A DNA stretch of 64,000 bases. Source: Chrysoperla carnea. Taxonomy: Eukaryota; Arthropoda; Insecta; Neuroptera; Chrysopidae. Shown piece after piece: positions 1 through 10,565 of this stretch. A program made the position numbers and the translations under genes. The stretch is taken from assembly GCF_905475395.1 (NCBI RefSeq), contig NC_058337.1:91258368-91322367 (forward strand), in the 5' to 3' direction. Positions within the stretch are counted from its first letter, which is position 1, and the number at the start of each line of letters is the position of its first letter. A model generated the notes under the pieces. The model saw nothing but the letters and a program-made list of their open reading frames with translations, had not been told where the DNA came from and searched no databases.

Positions 1-591
1 GTTTTAGTCAACATCGACATTCACTGAAGAACACTTATTGACAAATATGGGTTAAAAGTAATTTAGGAACATTTATATTGGAAAATAGTTAGTATTTGCT
101 TTAATAGTTAGTATTTTTTTTCACACAAGCATACCTATGTATGTTGATATGATACGTTTTCAATAATGTTTATAATTTGTAATTCTTGTTGCTTGTAAGG
201 AATAGTATAAGGCTACGCTTTCTATGTAATTAAGATGGACAAGACTTTAGAGGAACCGTTGTTAGCTATAAAAAGATGAAAATCCAAGCCTACGTTAAAA
301 ATAAAATAATTTATAAATCATCTATTGATAATCACAGACTTACACTGTACTCACACATCGCTAATGAATGTTTCCTAATAGTAATAATCTTAATATAGCT
401 GTAACATTTTGTGCAATTAATAATTACGACACTTACAAAATTTTCATACATACATATACATTGTTGTGTGTGTGTCTGTTATATTGTACATTGTTATCAT
501 GGAGAAGATGTTCATTATTAAAGCACATACACACTTGTATCAACCTCGTGTGTAGGTTATAAACATTATAAACCTACGCTGCAATAATACT
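1..591. other. Non-coding stretch, no gene seen
   Basis: AT-rich DNA with short open frames only. An imperfect hairpin (GTAGGTTATAA and its near complement) lies at about 551-575, just left of the first MITE. Nothing else is recognised. Confidence 0.6.
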
Positions 592-982
592 TATTCGTTG
601 TGTGCGTAGTCATGGTGGGGATAATAAAATCGATGCCAGCGCTTTAAGTGAAAAATTTTGGAGATAAAGTGGGCTGTTATGACTAATTTGCAATTATTTA
701 CATGTTAATGATATAGAAACTGTCAAATTAAAATGATTGAAAAACACTAATTAATTAAACTTAATGCATTAAAAATTGTGAAAATAAGAAATCAAATTGT
801 ACAAATATTATTTTTCAAATGTTAATTATCGTAATTATTTATTTAAATTTGTGAAACAAGAATATTAAATTTTAAATGTAAGTTTTCAATGCAATCCACA
901 CAATTATATATGCATCCATTAATTCTATAATTAAAGTAGTGTATCGTTGTCATGGAAACGAAATTCACGCTCGGAGCGAATA
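592..982 (+). mobile_element. 391-bp MITE-like element, copy A
   Basis: The element starts TATTCGTTGTGTGCGT and ends with the complement of TATTCGCTCCGAGCGT, an imperfect terminal inverted repeat of about 16 bp. It has no coding capacity. Near-identical full copies lie at 6765-7155 and 61162-61552 (minus), with a slightly diverged one at 55938-56329 (plus). Identical length and high similarity suggest recent spread. The target duplication could not be defined, so the superfamily is unknown. The transposase would have to come from elsewhere. Confidence 0.8.
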
Positions 983-1457
983 CTTATATACTCCGTACGC
1001 GATACATTTATGCATTAATTTATTCCAAACTTGTTACCCAACATTAAAATATTACATCTATATTAATTTTCGTAACTATAATCTAGCATATATTATATGA
1101 ATATATTTTATTATAAAATGGATAAATTCAAAATAAAATCACGACTAAAATGCATTTCGATAAAAGTATCATAAGCATATAGGTATGCAGAACAATGCCC
1201 AGCAAACAGAATTATTATTCTTAAACTTTAGCAATTTGCTCAATTAATATTTAGTTACTTTGGGAAAAGGGCTAGATTTTTGAAGTGAAATCTTCTTTCG
1301 CCGCGTTGAGCGATATTTTTAGAATAATTTTTTATCAGGGAGTAATTGTAGTGTGGTTGTCATGATGGCTTGAAGTGTCACTTCGAAAGTTAAGCAACAT
1401 GAGGCAGAGTCAATGCTTTAATGGGAGAACTCTCGTGTGACTTTCTGTGTTTTTCAT

Positions 1458-1458
<1 letters not shown>
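983..1458. other. Non-coding stretch
   Basis: AT-rich sequence with no supported exon, repeat family or RNA gene. Confidence 0.5.

Positions 1459-1512
<54 letters not shown>
1459..1512. repeat. (TA)n microsatellite
   Basis: An almost pure TA run of about 54 bp abuts the 5' end of a Helitron-like element. Similar runs at 1979-2030 and 2364-2396 flank the neighbouring elements. Confidence 0.95.
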
Positions 1513-1515
<3 letters not shown>

Positions 1516-1977
1516 TAATATATATATTTCTTGTGTGCGTGTGTATGTGACTGAACTCCTCCTAGACGGCTGGACCGATTTTGATGAAATTTTTTGTGTG
1601 AGTTCAAGGGGATTCGAGGATGGTTTAGATTTACAATTTGGTCCAGTACAACTGTTTTTGAGGGCTCCGTACCAAAAAAATGAAATTTCATTAAATGGTG
1701 GGAGCGCATATAAATCATATCACATTATGTATACTATGTGTACTATGTATTTTTAATAGTATTCAGGTATTGTCAATAGGCATTTATTAGAGCCATATGC
1801 GAGCGCAGCGAGCTCTACTATCAAAGGTCAGGCCAAAGGTCGAAGGTCAGGCCACTCCAATAAATAGGAGTTAAATTGGGGTTTAGCGGGATGGGTTTAG
1901 CGGACAGGCTAAACGTAGTATAGGTATTCATGAATTGGAGTTACGTTTTTACGGGACAACCTCCGTCGGGGCCGCTA

Positions 1978-1978
<1 letters not shown>
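1513..1978 (+). mobile_element. Non-autonomous Helitron-like element H1
   Basis: The element begins TC after an A and ends CTAG before a T, the hallmark termini and A/T target of Helitrons. Near the 3' end GAC and GTC flank a short loop (GACAACCTCCGTC), followed by GGGGCCGCTAG, as in the well-known insect Helitron 3' end. The text GGACCGATTTTGATGAAAT near the 5' end is also typical. There is no Rep/helicase gene, so it depends on an autonomous partner. Confidence 0.75.

Positions 1979-2030
<52 letters not shown>
1979..2030. repeat. (TA)n microsatellite
   Basis: A pure TA run of about 52 bp between the 3' end of Helitron H1 and the foldback element at 2031. Confidence 0.95.
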
Positions 2031-2035
<5 letters not shown>

Positions 2036-2359
2036 TTAGGAAAAAAGTCAGAGGGAAATTGAGCATTAATGTAGATTTTTCAAAAAAAATATTAGAGACA
2101 GAAATTAGAGATAAAAACACATGAAAATGTTCCATGTGTTTTGTTTTCATTATTTTTACTCCTAGCAAAACTTATGACAGGTTTACGTTTTCTACCTGTA
2201 GAATAAAAATTTTCCTATGCGCAGAAAAAAACGGTGATTTTGCAAAATTTACGATTTTTCACGTTTCACTATCGATTTGTATTATAAACTTTTCTGTCTC
2301 TAATATTTTTTTTGAAAAATCTACATTAATGCTCAATTTCCCTCTGACTTTTTTCCTAA

Positions 2360-2363
<4 letters not shown>
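2031..2363. mobile_element. Foldback element with ~72-bp terminal inverted repeats
   Basis: The first ~72 bases (from TACATTTAGGAAAAAAGTC) recur as the reverse complement at about 2293-2363. The element is bounded on both sides by TA runs, compatible with TA target duplication as in Tc1/mariner-type MITEs, though the TA tracts prevent proof. The core of about 190 bp is non-coding. Confidence 0.8.
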
Positions 2364-2401
<38 letters not shown>

Positions 2402-2619
2402 TGTAGATTTTTCAAAAAAAATATTAGAGACAGAAAAGTTTATAATACAAATCGATAGTGAAACGTGAAAAATCGTAAATTTTGCAAAATCATCCTTTTT
2501 TTCTGCGCATAGGAAAATTTTTATTCTACAGGTAGAAAACGTAAACCTGTCATAAGTTTTGCTAGGAGTAAAAATAATGAACTCAAAACACATGGAACAT
2601 TTTCATGTGTTTTTATCTT
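2109..2619. repeat. Long inverted repeat, ~222-bp arms around a TA spacer
   Basis: The left arm (about 2109-2330) and right arm (about 2397-2619) are reverse complements with only a few mismatches, separated by foldback-end sequence and a TA run (2364-2396). The right arm is a second, inverted, 5'-truncated copy of the element at 2031. Identical open frames seen on both strands here are a product of this symmetry and are not genes. A transcript would fold into a long double-stranded RNA. Confidence 0.9.
2364..2396. repeat. (TA)n microsatellite at hairpin centre
   Basis: A TA run of about 33 bp separates the foldback element from its inverted partner. Confidence 0.9.
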
Positions 2620-3267
2620 TACACTTGTGGTTATTGAAATCATGTCGAATTAAAATCAATTTTAAATTAAAATTACCAACTGGTATTGTTTTTTTTTTTT
2701 CGAAAATAAAAACTCATTTAGAAAACAGATTTTCTAAAATATCTGGAAATTTAAAAAAAGCTATTATTACGTAACTTATATAAGAAGTGTCATGTTAAAA
2801 GGAAACTTCTTGAAAAGAGAAAATTATAATCAAGAGACAACTCTACACAACAGTCTGTAAACTATAAAATATTTTATGGCTAATTGCAAAGAATAAATAC
2901 ATTTATTGGCCAATATGGCACTAAAATAAAATCATTTTAACATCTCACACAAAACTATAATAATAATATTATGATTATATACAGAATGAGCTACCAAAAT
3001 ATCCTGCCCAAAATATGAAAATATTTTAATACGATCTGACAATTATTTAATACCCGAGGATTGTGTAGAACCCGAGATAGAATTCAACGGGTTGAGAATT
3101 TTTCCGGGCATATTGATATGTAAAGTTTAAATGTGTAGGAGCGGCTAAACAGTGATAGTTAAGTAGATATTTCGTAGTAGGTGCTTGGTAAAATATTGAA
3201 ACAAATAATCACAACCGAATTTTCTTCAGAAATATATATTTTGAACATCTTTAGTTCGTTTTATTAA
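2620..3267. other. Non-coding stretch
   Basis: AT-rich, with a poly-T tract near 2690. No gene or recognised repeat. Confidence 0.5.
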
Positions 3268-3480
3268 TTCTGTATTAACACTCAAAATATTAGCCGCACA
3301 ACTGTTATAGTGAATAGTTGTGTACCTGCCCTTGTCTATTTCCTAGCACGGAGCGATGAGGAGATTTTGGATATCTTACATCAGCTGCAAGCCATTAGCT
3401 TTAGTATCTTTGAATTTGAACATTGCATAGAGGGAGAAGACAAATTTTGGTTAGAACATTTATTACATCTTTCATGTTGA
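3268..3480 (+). pseudogene. Possible armadillo-repeat (importin-alpha-like) fragment
   Basis: An open frame of 70 codons without an ATG runs from just after a TAA (3265-3267) to a TGA at 3478-3480. It reads VPALVYFLARSDEEILDIL in the middle and ends with IEG...LEHLLHLS. The order 'I-V-N, P-A-L, D-E-E-I-L, then I-E, then L-x-x-L-L-H' resembles one armadillo repeat of importin-alpha followed by the start of the next. After the stop, another frame gives VVCSDTE, which could match the following repeat. If right, this is a decayed processed copy of a nuclear import receptor. No start, splice sites or poly(A) tail confirm it. It could also be a chance frame or an unrecognised exon. Confidence 0.28.
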
Positions 3481-5037
3481 ATTTGTTGTATGTAGTGATA
3501 CCGAGTTAAATTTTTTGAATTTTTGTAAAATCAAGTTGTGTAGAAGCTCCTGTGTTGTCCCTTGCACCCAGCGGTTGATCGAAGATTTTCATGTAGTACT
3601 TACCCATAGTAGTATATATAGCTGAAACGGACGGTCCAGGAACTTTCTATAGACGCTTTTTTTTTTTTTTTTTAAATTTTCAAGTTTCAAGAGTTAAAAA
3701 ATCTTTCAGGTGAGCATATAAGTGGAGTGATCTTTAAATGAATATAGACGGCCCCATGAAGATCAACTTCAAAATTGCAAATGTAAACCAAAATTTTCTA
3801 TCATCGATTCATAGAAGAAGCATTAAAAAGACATATTTTATACAAAATATTTTTTTGTTGGCCGAGTAGTTACGCAAAATTCTACCTATAAATTATCGGA
3901 ACAGAAAGATATTCTGTTGGGCGAATCATTTTTATAATATATTGCTTTATAAGTTTATGCAAAGCTTCAGAAAAATATCGTTGAGCTATACCTTTTTTGT
4001 GTCACCATCCTGTATTTTTAAATATATTATGTATACTAAAATTCAAACTGCTGTAACTGATTGTTCCGTTTTTTAAATTAGTCCCATGGGATCTCAACTA
4101 AGACCATCCATATCAAACCATGAGCATATCATATCCAGTTTAAAATAGTTTAATGTTATTGTACTCTATAATAATAATATAAACTTTATATAATCAAAAT
4201 AATTGTAAAAAAAATTATTATTTGGCGCCATTCTAATAGTTTGTCGTCACACAGTTAAATATTTTATTACTCAATACAAATATTTTTGTGGGTTAATTTT
4301 AGAAAAAATGCATGAAATTATAACTTCAAACAGTTTGACTGTAATAGTGTCGCGTTTATGCGATACTAGTAGTAACCTGTCTGATTCGCTGAGCAATTTC
4401 AGCTTTAAAAACCGAAACTTCCTCGTTATAGCTTCCACTTTCTTTGCCTTCACTTATCCCCATTTGTTCACAATTCTATTAATTTTAATTTTTTGTTGTG
4501 GAACACTTATTTTACCTCCTGAAATTTTTAACGGCTTGGTTTCTTTTTCTATATTGTAAGTCAAAACATGAGATTTGATCAAAAAACTTTTTCCGCCATT
4601 AAAAACACAAAAATTTAAAAAAAACTAAAGCTTTAATACTTATTTAAGTATATATTACTAAAACTGATTACTTCAATACTAATTTGAGGAAATGGATGCG
4701 TGGTATACATTTAGTTCCTTATCTGACGAAGTGGTTCAAATCAATTTGTTAAGGGAAGAAATATATTACAAATATGAATAAGGGTGATAAATCTATAAAT
4801 ATAATACGTATACAGCGTGATTTTTATGTAACTTGATTCAACCACGGATATAAATAAAATACATGACCACGTGATAAAATGTAATTATATCTGTATTTTA
4901 TCATGAACAAGTAATAAAGATGGATACTGATATTTTGTGTTTATGTTATTGAACATTCGAATATGGTTTTAAAATCAAAAATGCTTTTTTTGTAAGTGCC
5001 ATTACATTGTGTGAGTGCCATTATATGTTCACACTTT
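3481..5037. other. Non-coding stretch
   Basis: Mostly unrecognised AT-rich DNA with a poly-T tract near 3657-3674. Short overlapping frames on both strands at 4271-4559 have low-complexity composition and no domain, and were not called. Confidence 0.5.
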
Positions 5038-5045
5038 TATACCAT
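5038..5045. repeat. Left 8-bp target-site duplication of hAT element
   Basis: TATACCAT here is repeated exactly at 5926-5933, flanking the hAT termini. The sequence is also the first bases of the interspersed T repeat, so the hAT element landed at that repeat's tip. Confidence 0.9.
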
Positions 5046-5925
5046 CAGTGCTGGATTTACACTAGGGTCAGTCGGGGCTAGTGCCCAGGGCGGCAAATTT
5101 TCTAGGGCGGCAAAATTTTGAAAGTGAGAAAACATTTTCTATAAAATATATAATTAACTAATTCTTTTAAATAAAGATTTTATCTTTCAAGAAATATAAT
5201 TTATGCATTATGTATCAAATTAAAATTTTGTATATTATAATATATTAAATTTAAGTGAAAACTATTAAAATAAAATTAATTTATTTCCATAAAGGTTTGA
5301 ACAAATAAAATTTGATACTTTTTTTTCTGAAATTGATAAATTAATATAGTTTTTTTTGAAGAATTAAAAAAATTTTTTTTTCTCATGTTTATTGAGAACT
5401 CTAGACATAAAGCTGAAGATTTGCTAGTTGCTGTATTATCTGTTCTTCAGTTTTTTGATCTTGATCTCTCAGATTGTCGAAGTCAGTCATATGATAACGC
5501 GAATAATGTATCAGGGATTTATTCAGGCTTACAGGCAAGAATTCATGAAATTATATCTTGCAGAACATGCTTCTTGTGCTGCTCATTCTATGAATTTAGT
5601 TGGAGTTGAATGCGCCCCAGTTGCAGTAGAATGCGCCCCAGAAGCTGCGTCATTCTTTCACACAGTACAAACTTTATACAACTTTTTTACTGCATCGACG
5701 CATCGCTGGGAAGTCTTACAGTCTCATACTGAAAAAAGAATTGCGTTAAAAACTTTATCTGCAACCAGATGGTCAGCTCGTTATGAACCGGTTCTTTTTT
5801 CTGCAATTAATTAGTTATTCTAATTCTTAAAAAATAAGATATCAAAACTATTAAAATAAAATTTCAGTCATAGGGCGGCATTTTCTTCAGTGCCCCAGGG
5901 CGGCAGAAATTTAAATCCGGCCCTG
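5046..5925 (+). mobile_element. 880-bp hAT-type DNA transposon, internally deleted
   Basis: The termini are CAGTGCTGGATTTA and, at the other end, the complement of CAGGGCCGGATTTAAA, matching hAT-type ends (CAGNG...). Sub-terminal AGGGCGGCA motifs occur at both ends in inverted orientation. A perfect 8-bp duplication flanks it, the length expected for hAT. Only about 430 bp of transposase-like coding sequence remains. Confidence 0.9.
5385..5814 (+). pseudogene. hAT transposase fragment, frameshifted
   Basis: Two overlapping frames together give a middle portion of a hAT-family transposase of the ZMYM/TTF-type group. The first frame (from 5385) reads HKAEDLL, then CRSQSYDNANNVSGIYSGLQ, the conserved 'YDNA.NMSG..' region. 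The reading continues in the second frame with CAAHSMNLVGV, FTASTHRWEVL and LSATRWSAR, standard motifs of the RNase H-like catalytic domain and insertion. The shift falls near 5555-5570. A short in-frame tandem duplication (ECAPVAVECAPEA) sits after the LVGV motif. The N-terminal zinc finger and C-terminal dimerisation region are missing, so it cannot encode an active enzyme. Confidence 0.85.
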
Positions 5926-6478
5926 TATACCATGTATATATGAAATATACATAGTATATTAAGTTTAGTCCCAAGTTTGTAACGCTTAACAATAATGATG
6001 CTAGGAAAAAAATTTTGACATAGGGGTTCATAAAATCACCTAATTAGTCCATTTCCGGTTGTCCGTCCGTCCGCCTGTGGACACGATAACTCAAAAACGA
6101 AAAAAGATATCGAGCTGAAATTTTTACAGCGTACTCAGGACGTAAAAAGTGATGTCAAGTTCGTAAATGAGTATCATAGGTCAATTAGGTCTTGGGTCCG
6201 TAGGACCCATCTTGTAAACCGTTAGAGATATAACAAAAGTTTAAGTGTAAAAAATGTTCTTTATCAAAAATTAAACAACTTTTGTTTGAAACATTTTTTC
6301 GTAAACATCACTGTTTACCCGTGAGCGCGCCAATTAGGCGGAAATTTTATAATATGTACTATACTTGATTATCAGTTATGTATGTGTCACATGTTTGTAT
6401 GTGTAATGTGATAAAGAAATCAACACTGACTATGCATGGTATTTCAACAATTAACTCAATTGTTTGTTTTCACTTGTT
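5926..6478 (+). repeat. Interspersed T repeat, copy 1
   Basis: This is a ~550-bp family that begins TATACCATGTATATATGAAA, has AAGTTTGTAACGCTTA about 50 bases in, then a CCGTCCGTCCG run, ACTCAAAAACGAAAAAAG, a 7-bp-stem hairpin TGGGTCCGTAGGACCCA (6193-6209), and ends ...GTTTGTTTTCACTTGTT. Other copies are at 8985, 10566, 11312, 25433, 37272, 39402, 52774, 53715 and 55251, with fragments elsewhere. It has no open frame. Its first eight bases are duplicated by the hAT insertion. Confidence 0.9.
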
Positions 6479-6499
6479 TAAGTTCAAATTATTTCTGTC

Positions 6500-7353
6500 C
6501 TAGCTCTATACCCGCCCACTTCACTGGGCTTAAAAGTTTGCACCACCGCTATATTAAAAACAGTTATTGTTTCCACATCTCATGATGTCACTTACCCCCT
6601 TCCATAGCACTTGAAGGGATTGCTTTAACAGCTACAAATATTCCGTTTTTTTGAGTCTAAAATAGTCATAACTCATTGAGTATATCAGATAAGATGGCCA
6701 TGATTTGTTTGACATTTACTATTTTAAATTTTTTCAGAAATCTTTAATTTATGTTCAAAATGACTATTCGCTCCGAGCGTGAATTTCGTTTCCATGACAA
6801 CGATACACTACTTTAATTATAGAATTAATGGATGCATATATAATTGTGTGGATTGCATTGAAAACTTACATTTAAAATTTAATATTCTTGTTTCACAAAT
6901 TTAAATAAATAATTACGATAATTAACATTTGAAAAATAATATTTGTACAATTTGATTTCTTATTTTCACAATTTTTAATGCATTAAGTTTAATTAATTAG
7001 TGTTTTTCAATCATTTTAATTTGACAGTTTCTATATCATTAACATGTAAATAATTGCAAATTAGTCATAACAGCCCACTTTATCTCCAAAATTTTTCACT
7101 TAAAGCGCTGGCATCGATTTTATTATCCCCACCATGACTACGCACACAACGAATACCATAGATGGAGAAGTAAAATGTCAGATTAAATAATAATTTTTAA
7201 AAAATATATCTTTATAAATTATAGCTCATGTGTTATTCTGATGCATGAGCTACGTTATTGTTCAGTTTCATTCAAATCCGTTCATCATTTTTTGCGTGAA
7301 AGCGTAATAAACAAACATCCTTACTTTCACATTTATAATATAAGGAATAAGGA
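6500..7353 (-). mobile_element. Helitron-like element H2 with a nested MITE
   Basis: Read on the minus strand, the element ends GCCCAGTGAAGTGGGC, a perfect 5-bp-stem hairpin, then a short spacer and CTAG (6500-6503). The other end (about 7320-7353) carries TGTTTGTTTATTACGC and TTTCACGC, the usual 5' region of this insect Helitron family, and starts TC after an A near 7353. The MITE at 6765-7155 interrupts it, leaving about 460 bp of Helitron sequence. No helicase is encoded. Confidence 0.75.
6765..7155 (-). mobile_element. 391-bp MITE-like element, copy B (nested)
   Basis: Full-length and nearly identical to copy A at 592-982 in the opposite orientation. It lies inside Helitron H2 at a position corresponding to copy C in Helitron H6. 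Confidence 0.85.
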
Positions 7354-8984
7354 TAGGGATAAAGATGCATGTCGTAATTTTAAAGCTGGCCAAAAAAACC
7401 AACCTGTATATATGATATTGTATTCAACACTCATCATAACCTCTAAGTATAAAGATATTTAGCGATATAAACCACTACACATATTTTTATATTTATGATA
7501 AATATATGCACCCCTTTCCTTGTATAAGGGTGGTTGCTATGTATTCGTTCCACTGTCATATTTTAACAAATAATATTGTTAACAATTTAGAATTCTTTAT
7601 TTTGTTCGATGTTGCTTTTGATAAAAATAAATACTATATATAATATACATTTATATTTAATAGAATATTTGGAGTAATATTTTGTTGAATTTTTGTTTTT
7701 TTTATTAAAGTGCTCAATATCATTTTATGTGTGTTAATTTCTTTGTATTCTTTGCTTTCAGGTGCTAAGGTATTTCCAGTTCCTTAAATCAATTTTTTTT
7801 TTAAATTTTTGAAATTGTTTCTAAGCCAAAAAAAATTTTCCCGGCTATTTGTAATGTAATTTTGTCCAGTTTTATTTTCAAGGGGCTCAAAAACTATATA
7901 TTTTTGTTTCTAGCCTTGTATTTTTTTGGAAAGTGGATAGAGTCAAATACCTATTAGAAAATTATTATATTTATAAAAAAAAAATTTATGTAATACACTT
8001 TTTTTTAATTATTAAAATTATTCTCTACTTTTAAGTACAATAAAACTTGTGTTATCAATTGTCTTATCAATACGATTAACATATGCATGCAAAATTTCAG
8101 CTCAATCGAAGACCGGGAAGTAGGACAAATTTAAGTTGCAAGATTTAAATAAAATCACCGAAAATTGAAACGAAATAAAAGCTTGTACAAAGCAAACATT
8201 TTTTATTGAAATATTTTTTCGCCAAATATATTATAAATAAGATGTTTTCAATAAAAACTTCCCTGCCTGTGTTTTGTAATGTTTATATGAGTGCATACAA
8301 TCACATTCGGAACTATCACTATTCCGAGTTGGATTATTTTCCCTTAAACTGGTTCGATTTTACTTAAACTTAGATTTAAATCTAAGATTAATTTTTAAAT
8401 CAAGTTGCTCTACTAATGGCTGGAGTCTATGTTAATGCCAATACTGCTAGAGTTTTACGTATTTGTTTTACTATTGCTAGGATCATGCTGGCTGTTTTGT
8501 GACACTTTATAATAACCAATTTCTGTTTTTGTGTAAAAACGAAGAGCTCTGCGAATTCTTGAAATGTCGATGAAGACACTTGTTAATTATGTATTCATAA
8601 ATTTTATAAAAAAAAAAAGCCCATAATAAATTTTTTTGCCCAGAATAAATTTTTCGTTTTTGTTGTTTAGTACTGTATTGTTTGAACAAAATTTATACCT
8701 ATCATAACAATAATTCTTGTTACAATAACAAAAATAAATAAATAAATAACAGAACCACTATAAACAATATGTCCGAATGGATATAAAAGCATATTTATTT
8801 TTTTTATCAAAGAAAAAAAAACAGAAAACAAACAAAAACTAGGATATACAATCTGGTTAAAATAGCACTTGAAAACCATCTGTAAATTTGAATTTTTCGT
8901 CTGTTTTTCCATAATATTAATAAAAATTATCCATAGATATGAAATAATTCCATTATGGCTCACAAAAAGGGGTACGCAGATTTT
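7354..8984. other. Non-coding stretch with minor repeats
   Basis: A perfect 18-bp palindrome CTTAGATTTAAATCTAAG lies at 8369-8386. A segment near 8083-8195 (GCAAAATTTCAGCTC..., ending AAATAAAAGCTTG) resembles 38505-38630, so it is probably an old interspersed repeat. Minus-strand frames at 8507-9080 are low-complexity and overlap repeat sequence, and were not called. Confidence 0.5.
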
Positions 8985-9075
8985 TATACCATGTATATAT
9001 GAAATATATACGTTTTTCCGTCCGTCTGTCCGTGAGCCTGTGGGGGGCGGGGAGCTCAAAAAATGGGGGGCGGGG
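8985..9075 (+). repeat. Interspersed T repeat, 5'-end fragment
   Basis: Starts TATACCATGTATATATGAAA and goes to a CCGTCCGTCTGTCCG run, then breaks into a G-rich segment (GGGGGGCGGGG). The AAGTTTGTAACGC block is deleted. Confidence 0.7.
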
Positions 9076-9203
9076 ATCAATTTCTAATTAATTAATATCT
9101 CCTAATCAAGAAAGACTATTTTTATGTTTTAGAATATTAAGAAATGTAAATGAAATTCGAATTTTTAGCTTTAGGTATATAATATAAATTATAAATTATA
9201 TAA

Positions 9204-9710
9204 TCACTACATAGTATAAAATAAAGTCGCTTTTTCTGTCCCTATGTCCCAATGTCCCTATGTATGCTTAAATCTTTGAAACTACGCAACGGATTTTGAT
9301 GCGTGATTTTGATTTTGATGATGATTTTTTAATAGATAGAGTGATTCAAGAGGAAGGTTTTTATATATAATACATCCATATTATAGTAGATTAAAGGGTT
9401 GAAATAGGGGTTGAAAGGGATATGCTTCAAAAAATAAAAAAGTTGTGCATCGATTAAGCTGAAATATTGACACGGTTTACAACCAGCTTCAAAGATCTAT
9501 TGTTTTTATCTACTTTTAACCTTCGGAGGGTAGAAAGGTGTAGCGAGAAAGTGGGAAGGAATTATCGAATATTTACAAATATACCTAAGTGGGATATCAA
9601 ATAAAAGAGCATGACGTGTACATTACAAAACTGTTATCCCACGCAAGGAAATGTGGAAGAAGGGGTGCAAGTGGGGATGTTGCCCAGCAAAGCGGGTAGT
9701 TCGCAGCTAG
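9204..9710 (+). mobile_element. Non-autonomous Helitron-like element H3
   Basis: 507 bp from TCACTACATAGTATAAAATA, after an A, to CAGCTAG before a T. The 3' hairpin is CCCAGCAAAGCGGG. The block CAACGGATTTTGATGCG and CCCTATGTCCC near the 5' end are typical of a Helitron family common in arthropods. The short frame that crosses its 3' end (9611-9847) is incidental. Confidence 0.8.
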
Positions 9711-10565
9711 TATATAATATAAATTTTCATTTTATCAATTATAAACGAGGTATTCCAAATTTTATGTTTAAGAACATTAAAATCGCACTTATATCGGTAA
9801 AAATGCCATTAAAAATAACAATAATAATAAAATGTAGCAATAAATAAATAGTCAAATTAGAAAATAAATTTAATATTTCGAAAAGGTATGCAAAAATAAA
9901 AATTAATGAGATAAATTGACACCACCAGTTTCTATTCGTTACTTTAACTTTTCTAAAAGATCAAACGCCGATCCACAAACCATCTGTCGATTTTAATTTC
10001 ACGTACATAAAATTGAGTTTTTATTGTTCTTTGACAATTTGATCGTTTTCTTGCCATTATTTCTAACTTTTAAAATTCAATCTAGCCAGCAAAATAAAAA
10101 CTAATCCCAGTTTTATTAATATTTTGTTTGTTTCTCGCAGCTAAATTGTACCTCAAATAGCTATCGCATTATCAAATAAGACTTTGCCAACAATTAAATA
10201 TGAGGTGCAGGTTTTTTAGAGATTTAAAATTCGATGTTCCATTATAACGAGTCAGGATCAAGTTTGTTTATTATCTCTGTCTGTAAGGGAACCTTATGGA
10301 AAATTCTACGAAATTTTATTTGAGACGTTGTTTCAGTAATTTGTAAGTGATTGCTATCTTTTTATAATTCGGGATTGGTTCTTATGATTTTAATGAAATT
10401 TTGCACTCAGATAGTATATTATAACAAATTTAAGTAGGTAGTTGCCTTAAGTTTTTTCTGTTGCTTGAAGCGCCAACTCGTACAATGTATAAGAAAATAA
10501 TTGAATGTCGAGTGAAGTGACATTTGAACATTACATGGCAATATTAATTTTACTCCAAATATTAT
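9711..10565. other. Non-coding stretch
   Basis: No supported exon. An acceptor-like site (TTTCTCGCAG, near 10140) is followed only by a 12-codon frame. Confidence 0.5.

Noticed and set aside
1421..2774. Several open frames with long YI repeats on both strands
   Set aside because: They translate TA microsatellites and the long inverted repeat; matching proteins on opposite strands are due to symmetry.
8667..9080. 137-residue minus-strand frame
   Set aside because: Low-complexity, begins in a T-repeat fragment, no domain or splice support.
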